Positions 57,607-64,000 of a stretch of DNA of 64,000 nucleotides are shown here, one piece after another. The translations under genes were made by a program, and so were the position numbers. The notes beneath the pieces were generated by a model. The model saw only the letters and a program-made list of their open reading frames with translations. It did not search any database and was not told the DNA's origin. Origin of the DNA: Glutinoglossum americanum (Eukaryota; Ascomycota; Geoglossomycetes; Geoglossales; Geoglossaceae); contig JAGHQL010000104.1 in NCBI GenBank assembly GCA_020080175.1, forward strand, positions 1 through 64,000, in the 5' to 3' direction. The stretch's first letter is position 1, and each line of letters starts with the position of its first letter.

Positions 57607-57697
57607 GGCGGCCGGTATTGCCACGGGCAGAAACAGTAGTGCCACGGGCAGAAACGGTAATGCCACGGGCCCGTGACCGGTAATGCCACGGCCGTGG
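57607..57697 (+). repeat. MULE terminal inverted repeat, left
   Basis: 91 bp, an exact reverse complement of 59992-60082 as read by eye. It contains short palindromes such as ACGGGCCCGT and CCACGGCCGTGG. Confidence 0.9.
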
Positions 57698-57796
57698 CAT
57701 TACTATAGAGATTGTGTCTATCACTAGTTCTTTTTTGATACCGAGAGATGAATGGAGTGGAGATTGTTGATTGATGGTAATTTAATATACATAAGT

Positions 57797-59913
57797 CTAT
57801 CCACCTTGATTCTGTTTACCACGAGCTGTTCTCCTGGTTTCCATTGTTGCTACCTGATGCCGTGTGCGTACACCTACCTGCTCAAAAGCAAAAGGGTCTC
57901 TTTGTATTGAAGATGCTGCTTGGCGGATAGCAGCAGCACGATTAGGGCGACGATTTCTAGGTTTTAGTTGTGCTGTTGGTCGACCACGGGTTTGTGCAAC
58001 TACTGGATCCAGAACAAGGGGTTGCATGATAAGTAAAGGCTGCGGCTTTAAGTACCAATGCTGGTGAATATCAACCAATTGGAGAACTTGGTCTTGCTGA
58101 AGCTGTTTCTGGATCTGGTGTACACACGGGAGACCCATAGAGTTCCTAAACGCCTTTGTACATGCTGGTAGTAGTTCTGGCCTTATAAGTCGGTAATGCT
58201 GTTCCCAAATCTTACCAAGAGCAAAATTTGAGATTCGTTCTAGCAATTGGCTATACAGAGGTCCTCTAGCTGTATGTGGTGTCCGGATTTGGTCCTGAGC
58301 AATCTCACCTTCATTCTTAGTATGCTGTTGATTGAGAAGAAGCTTGTTACGACTATGACGATCTATGTGCGGCTAATGTGTGGCACTATAGCAGTCTACG
58401 TGTGGCTTATGTGTGGCTGCTACAAGCTATAGTATTAAAGGCTAAACCTTGGTGTTCGGTGGGAGAGCCTCAGTGTTAAGAGTATGGCTTGCCGGCACTG
58501 TGCGGCCACACAGTGTTATACCTATGTGTATATAAACTTCCTCACACCCCACACCCCTCTTCTTTCTTTAGTTTAGTATCGTCTTAATAGAATCCACCCA
58601 ATACGCCTTCCAGGCACCAGAACTGGCAATTCGTGACAAAGCTCAACCTTCCCAAATACAGTTTTGAGATCACCAGTTGATACCTTCAGTACTGATTTAA
58701 GTTGACTATGTGCTCTTTCAGCTCGTGATGTGACAGTATTACCAAGGTGAAGATATTGGTCCACATAGGCTTGAATAAAGAGCCGTTTCCAAGGCATTAA
58801 CCAAGTATTATAGATGTAAGATGTAAGCTCAGGTACATCATTATCATATAGCTCTTGAAGTTTAGCCCAGCGTTTCTCATAGAGGCTAGTTGAAGAACTT
58901 GATACTAGCTCAGCCCAAGCTCTCATAAACTCAGCTCGTGGTTCCTCCTCCTTAAAGTATCGTGATGCTTGAACAAGGACATTTTTCTCAATATGCCAAG
59001 TACAAAGAATCCGTTGGGTACCAGGAAAAACAGTACGAATATCATTCATTAGGGCGATTTCACGGTCTGTAACCATAACCCTTGGTTGAGCAGAGCTAGT
59101 AAACAGCATCCATAGTTGCTCTAATGCCCATGTATAGTCCCCTTCCTCTTCCTTTGCTAGAAATGCAAATGCAACATAAAAGTTTTTATTTAAGTATGTT
59201 GATTCAACAATGTTCAGAAGTGGCATCTTAAACTTGTTGGTCTTATAGGTGCAATCCAGCAGTAGGACCTCTGGGAATTGTTGAAGTAGTGCTATGCATT
59301 TTGGATGCGTAAAGAAAAGGTGTGTAACTCGTCCAGTGCTGTCAGTTCGATATTCTGAAGTCCAGTTACTTTCGGCAAGAACTGCAATAAGACTTTCGAT
59401 AAATGTTTTGCCTTCTAGGCTTTGGAAGCGATGCTTTTTCCGTATATTGAGAATGTCTTCACTAAGTATTGGGTGGTCCGTTGTTTGCCTAATTGTGGAT
59501 GCGATTTCGCGAGGGGTGATTCCAGCAGAGGATATATCCTTTATCTGAGTCTGCAACTCATGGGGTATGCAGCAGTATACTGAGTGAGCAACTGGACCAG
59601 CTGACGCTGGATGATTATGGCTTGCATTGCGGACCTTAAATCTCCAGATATTATCTTTGACCTCTCCACGAATGGAGAATGGACAACCAGTAAGACGAGT
59701 ACCAGTATTGCGAAGCCTGGTAGCATCATTGATACCATATTGTGCCCGATACCGCCCACCACGGTCACATCCAAGATACACAGTGCCGTCCTTGTTGCTG
59801 GATCGGTGGATCGTTATGGCATACCCATTATCCTTTGCGTGGGCTTGAATTGCTTCAACCATGCTCCGCCAATCAGGGTATTCAGAGCCCTCTACTGGTG
59901 GTAGGAGACTCAT
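57797..59913 (-). pseudogene. MULE-type transposase, split by a solo LTR
   Basis: The long frame from ATG at 59913 runs to about 58640 and has the domain order of FAR1/MULE transposases. An N-terminal DNA-binding part (GCPFSIRG, NHPAS) is followed by the MULE core with VLLLDCTYKTNKFKMPLL (first Asp), RVMVTDREIALMNDI (second Asp) and ILCTWHIEKN (C..H), then the SRAERAHSQLK motif. At VFGKVEL the sequence is cut by a 294-bp insertion (58345-58638). After it the protein resumes with LLNQQHTKNEGEIAQ and continues to 57797 with GLPCVH and an RGRP tail. Apart from the insertion no other disabling change was noticed. The two parts together are about 600 residues, usual for the family. Confidence 0.85.
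58345..58638. mobile_element. solo LTR nested in the transposase gene
   Basis: A 294-bp block begins TGTTAC and ends GTGACA, with TG..CA termini and a short inverted match at the tips. It is flanked by the 5-bp duplication AAGCT (58340-58344 and 58639-58643), as expected for LTR-element integration. It has no coding capacity. It is younger than the MULE insertion it interrupts and looks well preserved. It is a different family from the LTRs at 3-6 kb. Confidence 0.75.
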
Positions 59914-59991
59914 GTTATTGAAGTTGGAAACGATGATGGCGGGTGAAACCCAGTCGTGTGTTAATATACTCGTGTTTAAATTACACTGCTA

Positions 59992-60082
59992 CCACGGCCG
60001 TGGCATTACCGGTCACGGGCCCGTGGCATTACCGTTTCTGCCCGTGGCACTACTGTTTCTGCCCGTGGCAATACCGGCCGCC
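59992..60082 (-). repeat. MULE terminal inverted repeat, right
   Basis: 91-bp partner of 57607-57697. The transposase ATG lies 78 bp inside this end, so this repeat probably includes or adjoins the transposase promoter. Confidence 0.9.
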
Positions 60083-60090
60083 ATACACAA
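60083..60090 (+). repeat. target-site duplication, right copy
   Basis: ATACACAA, identical to 57599-57606. Confidence 0.85.
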
Positions 60091-60830
60091 AGGTGAGATG
60101 CACGGTATGCTGCTCTAAGCTAGGGTGCCGTATCCTATCCCACTTAGTCTTAAAGGCAATAGCGTAAGATCGAAGTGGTTTGGGGTAGGTAAACCGAAGA
60201 GAGTAAGGCAGTATGCCCAACGGTCCAAAAAACCGACCGAGCTGGGCTCCGGTACAGCCGATCCAAACAAATAGTCTGTCCAGCTCAGAGGTTGTAATTA
60301 GACCATTCAATCATCGATCCATTTTATGAATCAGGTGAAATTCCTCACCAAGCCCCCAAAGCTCTTCCTCTTCACCTCTACTACTTCTTAGCATCTACTC
60401 AATGCCTTTGTTGTCCCCAGAAGGCGATGGTGTTAGCAATTTCAGCAACGAAGCTAATAGTCGCCGACCAGAGGGTCCAATTAAGCACAAGCCGAAGTGG
60501 TTGAAGCAACAGATTGAAGCAGCAGAGTGTTTGAAACTACGGTATCGAGGCGACAGTGAACCAGAATGCGCTATATCTACGTAGCGAACATTTTGCGCAG
60601 CCCAATATAGTCCGTCCAGTCTAAGAAACGCTGTCGCCCAGTCCGTGCAGCCCAAACCTCCGGACTAGACTATTGTGCGCGCTAGAGCAAGGCAGGAATT
60701 TCGTCCAGCCAACCAGAGCTTAGCCAGGACGTTTTACGTTCTACTTCAGAAGGGGGAAATGGTAGTAAGCTAGACAGCCAGATAACCAGACCAAATCAAA
60801 CCAGACAATCAAAACGAGCAATCAGAAACC
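60091..60830. other. intergenic region right of the transposon
   Basis: Small frames on both strands (for example a 60-codon plus-strand frame at 60402-60584 rich in Lys and Glu) cannot be assigned. The MULE landed in this otherwise gene-free interval. Confidence 0.4.
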
Positions 60831-62925
60831 TTACAGCTCCGCTTCTCCAAGATATTCCCCCTCCTCCTCCCTCCAGAGCTTAAATCCTCCCTTCACCAGC
60901 CTCTGGAAAACCCCCTCGGGATCCACCTCCCTGCTCACCCTCCTCAGCTCTTCTAGATTCCCCTCCCCGTACGAAGCTATCGGATCCTGGTCCTGGAAGG
61001 CGTAGTTGAGGTATATATAGTCGTTGAAAAGGTCCATGGACTTCGCCAGGGCGTTTATTTGAGAGACGGCGGTATGGATTAGGTTGGTTATTAGCTGATC
61101 GTGCTCGGCGAGGGGCCATTGGATGTTTATGTCCAGCACTATGTTTTGGAAGGGGAGGGTGCGTGTTAGTGGGGGTGTGGTATTGGGGCTTCTCTCGAGG
61201 AAGGAGGAAGACGTACAGACGAGATTTCCCATGCTGGGGTCCAGGCCCATGGAGTTTCCACCGGTTGCAGCGGACTTCGAGGTCATGGCGGTGGTAACGG
61301 GCTGGAAGACGGTAGTGTACTGGAGGTCGGATACGTTGCGGAGGGGGGCGAAGACAGTGTCGGTGATATTCAGGATGGAGGTAAACAGGGCCGCGCTGTT
61401 ACCGAAGGTGGCGGTTCCGAAGATTTGGCTGAGGAGGCCAGTGTGTGGTCAGTCAGGGGTGTGCCCACTCCTCCGTCATATGCCCATAACGTGCTAAAAA
61501 TGGATATCCAGGGCACCCCAGGGGGGAAAGGGAAGGAACTCACCGCATCCCATTTGGCGCTCCGGCCGCCAACTCCCTCGCTATATCTCCAATCCTCGTA
61601 ACCCTCATTGAATTCATCAATTGCGGCCCGATAGCCGCAAACGCCTTCAGACTATCTGCATTCACCTCCCCGCCCGTATGCACCAGCGAGCTCAACACCA
61701 GATCCGTCCCCTGGGTATGCATATAAACATTCAGTACACTCGCGTAGGGATCCGAGGCGGAGGCGCTGACGAATTCTTGGAGCGCTAGGACCTGTTTAGG
61801 GGCTGTGGATATGGGGTTTATGATTAAGCCGCCCCAGATGGGGCCTTGGGGGAACGTTCTGAGAGTTATAGAGGTCAGGATACCAAAGTTGTTGGAGCCA
61901 CCTTTCAGGGCGCGAAAGAGATCTGGGTGGTGGGTAAGGTTCGCGTTTCTGAAGGTGCTGTTAGGGAGGACGATCTGTGGAGTCAAAGAGGGAGGTGGTT
62001 AGGGAGGCTTCTTTTTGTCTTATTTTGGGGGGGGGGGGGGAATTTAGTAGTAGGGAAGGGAAGGCAAGTTATAGAGACCTCAAAATTTACGACGCTATCG
62101 CAGACGAAGCCGACGCGGGGAGAGTAGAAGGATAGGCCGCCTAGAGGGGAAAGAGAGAGAAGACCGTATTAGCAAAACCGAGCCATACTCACCCATTTCC
62201 CCTCCCCCCCTTTTTCATGCTTCTCCAAGGGGGTAATAGTAGCAATTTCAACACACCGCCGATGACTATTCCCGCAACTCCCACACCAGCCACCCTCCCC
62301 CCACTAACCCCCAATCCTTGCCCATCTAGCACATCGTAAACCCCATCCCACCTCGCGCCAGCACCAACCTTCACAGTCCCCGCCCCCTTATCCATCTCCA
62401 CCGAACTTATAGCGCTCATATCGATCGCAATGCCGTCTTGGATGTTGGCAGCTCCAGCCCAAGCCATGTGCCCACCGCCGCGAACCGCGAACGAGCAGTG
62501 GTGTTTGGAGAGGGTTCGGAGGGCGAGGGATATATCGGAGGGTTGGGTCGGCGTCAGGCGGCAGGTTGGGGTCATGAGGGATTCTTGTAGAGACCAGTAG
62601 GATTGCGATTGGGACTTGTAGTGGGAGGAGAAGGGGTAGGAGACTTTGGTACCGAGTTGGAGGGAGAGGAGGGCGCACTTTGCATGATGTTAGTTAGTAT
62701 GGATGTTTTGGGGGTATTGGCGCCTGCTCTGAAGGGAGGAGGATGAAGTAAGCCTACACAAAACATTGAAGACTCGGCATTCCTCTCGCTCCCCAACCCC
62801 ATCACCGCAGCCCGAGCGAGCAAACTCCCCTCCACCGCCCCGACACCCTCCAGCAACAACAGCAACAACAACGCCAGCCCTCCCAACCCAACAGCGCCTC
62901 TCCTCCAAGACCCAATCTTCACCAT
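60831..62925 (-). CDS. secreted FAD-linked oxidoreductase (PCMH / BBE type)
   Basis: Six exons: 62925-62758, 62677-62257, 62140-62079, 61974-61544, 61428-61217 and 61138-60831. All introns are GT..AG and the frame is kept, giving 533 residues. A hydrophobic signal sequence (GLGGLALLLLLLLEGVGA) comes first. The FAD-binding PCMH domain has VRGGGHMAWAG (His126 at the site that usually carries the covalent 8-alpha-histidyl FAD), GGLSFYSPRVGFVCDSV and ALKGGSNNFGILTSITL. The C-terminus is a BBE segment (YLNYAFQDQDP, LEELRRVSREVDPEGVFQRL). Such enzymes oxidise sugars, alcohols or alkaloid/polyketide intermediates with O2. The substrate is unknown. The last intron (61216-61139) is 78 nt and has no in-frame stop, so leaving it in would add 26 residues without breaking the frame. 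A run of about 13 G lies in intron 3. Confidence 0.88.
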
Positions 62926-64000
62926 ATCTTCGATCCCCTCTCAGATAAAAACTACGATACCCAAGCACAGAGAGATCGCAAGAAAGAAAACCCTCACTCG
63001 GCGCGGCGCAGGGAAGGCGGTATCAATATCTTCGGCAGCCCCAATCGAGAAATATACAAGAACCCAACATCAATCAACTCCAACAAGCTGCGCAAACCTC
63101 CCCTCTTGTATCCTAGGAACCTGGACAGTCTCAGTCCTGTCATCTGACCCTCCTCCCTTGTTTCCCTTTCCATAGGGTCAGAGCACCAGACTCGCACGGC
63201 TCCCTATCAAGACAAGGCATCCCATCCCACCATCCCACCACCTACAGCAGCCCACCCTGCCCTCCAGAACACGGAAAAGAGCAAAAAAAAAAAACATGGT
63301 TCAACCCCACAAAACATACCCCATCCAAGACAAGCCTTGGCTAACGCTCAACCTACCCCAAGGCAGTCTTACTGGAGCCAGGGGTATGCTGGCGACAGGA
63401 CACACAGGAGACGTTACACAGGGTTATAAAAAAACCCCCAAGAAAAAAAAAAAAGTCCTATGACGCCACCAGCAGCCTTTTCCCTCCTCCTGTTCCACAA
63501 AGCAAACTGGTCGTCAGTGCGCTCACCCGGACCGAGGTCCATAGAGCACGCATCAAAACGCACGGCCGTTGAACTACACACAGATGCGCACACATACACA
63601 CACACGAACGAACCCCAGTCACAACGCGACAGCCCCAGCACCAATTACAAAGCACCCCGAATGAAGCCTTGACCCCATTCTAGGTTTCTCGAGATAAAAG
63701 AAGAAAATCCCCAAACGCCTTTTCCAACGCGAACGCCTCCCGTGCATGCATAGCCAGCCAGATACATAGCACCACCGAATCCAAAAAAAAAGACAAACGG
63801 AAGCTCCCCGGCCCGAGGTTTCACCACAGCACGCACGGTAACGGAAACAATGATGAATAAAACAGACGAAGCCCAGAAAAGCTCCATGGACAGGGGGTAT
63901 AGAGGTAGATAGAGGCAGGCAGGCAGGGTGAGAAGTATAACAAAAATAAATAATAATAATAATAATAATAAAAACAGTGAACCACCCGCAAAATCGGCCC
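62926..64000. other. upstream region of the oxidoreductase; microsatellite at the edge
   Basis: No gene recognised. A-rich tracts lie near 63283-63294 and 63443-63455. A CA-rich stretch lies near 63590-63604. Confidence 0.5.
63946..63971 (+). repeat. (AAT)n microsatellite
   Basis: About eight AAT units in a row near the right edge. Confidence 0.85.

Larger units (their letters stand above)
57607..60082 (-). mobile_element. Mutator-like (MULE) DNA transposon, 2,476 bp
   Basis: Bounded by identical 91-bp terminal inverted repeats (57607-57697 and 59992-60082) and an 8-bp duplication ATACACAA. The ends read GGCGGCCGGTATTG. Inside each repeat the word TGCCACGG recurs four times, twice as TGCCACGGGCAGAAAC, which may be transposase binding sites (inference). 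The interior carries one MULE-type transposase gene on the minus strand. Perfect repeats and an exact duplication indicate a recent insertion. A 294-bp solo LTR later inserted into the transposase gene, so this copy is not autonomous. Confidence 0.92.

Noticed and set aside
58343-58647. A 305-nt intron in the transposase gene
   Set aside because: It is much longer than other introns here. The TG..CA ends and the AAGCT duplication fit an LTR insertion better, and the sequence VEL-LLNQQ is continuous across it.
1-64000. CRISPR arrays, bacterial operons, rRNA genes
   Set aside because: None seen. Spliced genes and families are fungal, and no direct-repeat/spacer array is present.

Overview
The window looks like nuclear DNA of a filamentous ascomycete (Pezizomycotina). 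The genes carry many short spliceosomal introns (about 50-140 nt, GT..AG, often with CTAAC-type branch sites). The families are typical of these fungi: tyrosinase, CFEM, WSC, LaeA-like methyltransferase, CorA-like membrane proteins, NLR-like NB-ARC/NACHT proteins and an RBR ubiquitin ligase. There are no operons. I rebuilt intron-containing models by hand, and almost every proposed junction keeps one reading frame from start to stop.

Layout. Positions 1-8.1 kb are gene-free, AT-rich and full of decayed repeats: a 123-bp tandem repeat, three copies of a ~343-bp LTR (one with an intact 5-bp target duplication), a ~270-bp inverted pair, and a dense patch of a CGGGT-rich short element. From 8.4 to 9.9 kb lies a CorA-like transporter (-). 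A gene-poor stretch follows to 13.8 kb, then two convergent, apparently paralogous small secreted Thr-rich proteins (13.8-15.8 kb). Next are a seven-exon secreted tyrosinase (18.3-20.6 kb, -), a 4-kb empty stretch, and a CCCH/RRM-like/RBR E3 ligase (24.7-27.1 kb, +).

From 28.1 to 40.1 kb is an NLR-like neighbourhood: an alpha/beta-hydrolase-NB-ARC-TPR protein (+) with an unusual Cys nucleophile and an in-frame stop inside its last TPR unit, a CFEM membrane protein (+), a decayed F-box-like gene (-), and a four-exon NACHT-ankyrin protein (-). From 42.3 to 46.5 kb an eleven-exon LaeA-like methyltransferase and a six-exon FAD monooxygenase lie in tandem and could form a small metabolic pair. From 48.9 to 54.4 kb is a 1,713-residue secreted protein that fuses a quinoprotein-like propeller, ASH-like domains and five WSC domains. 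A second CorA-like membrane protein follows (55.0-57.0 kb).

The right end holds a 2,476-bp Mutator-like DNA transposon with identical 91-bp terminal inverted repeats and an 8-bp target duplication. Its transposase gene is split by a 294-bp solo LTR. Beyond it is a secreted FAD-linked (PCMH/BBE) oxidoreductase (60.8-62.9 kb, -). The best leads are the two-NLR neighbourhood with its Ser-to-Cys hydrolase-like domain, the PQQ/ASH/WSC fusion protein, the paralogous secreted pair, and the nested transposon.
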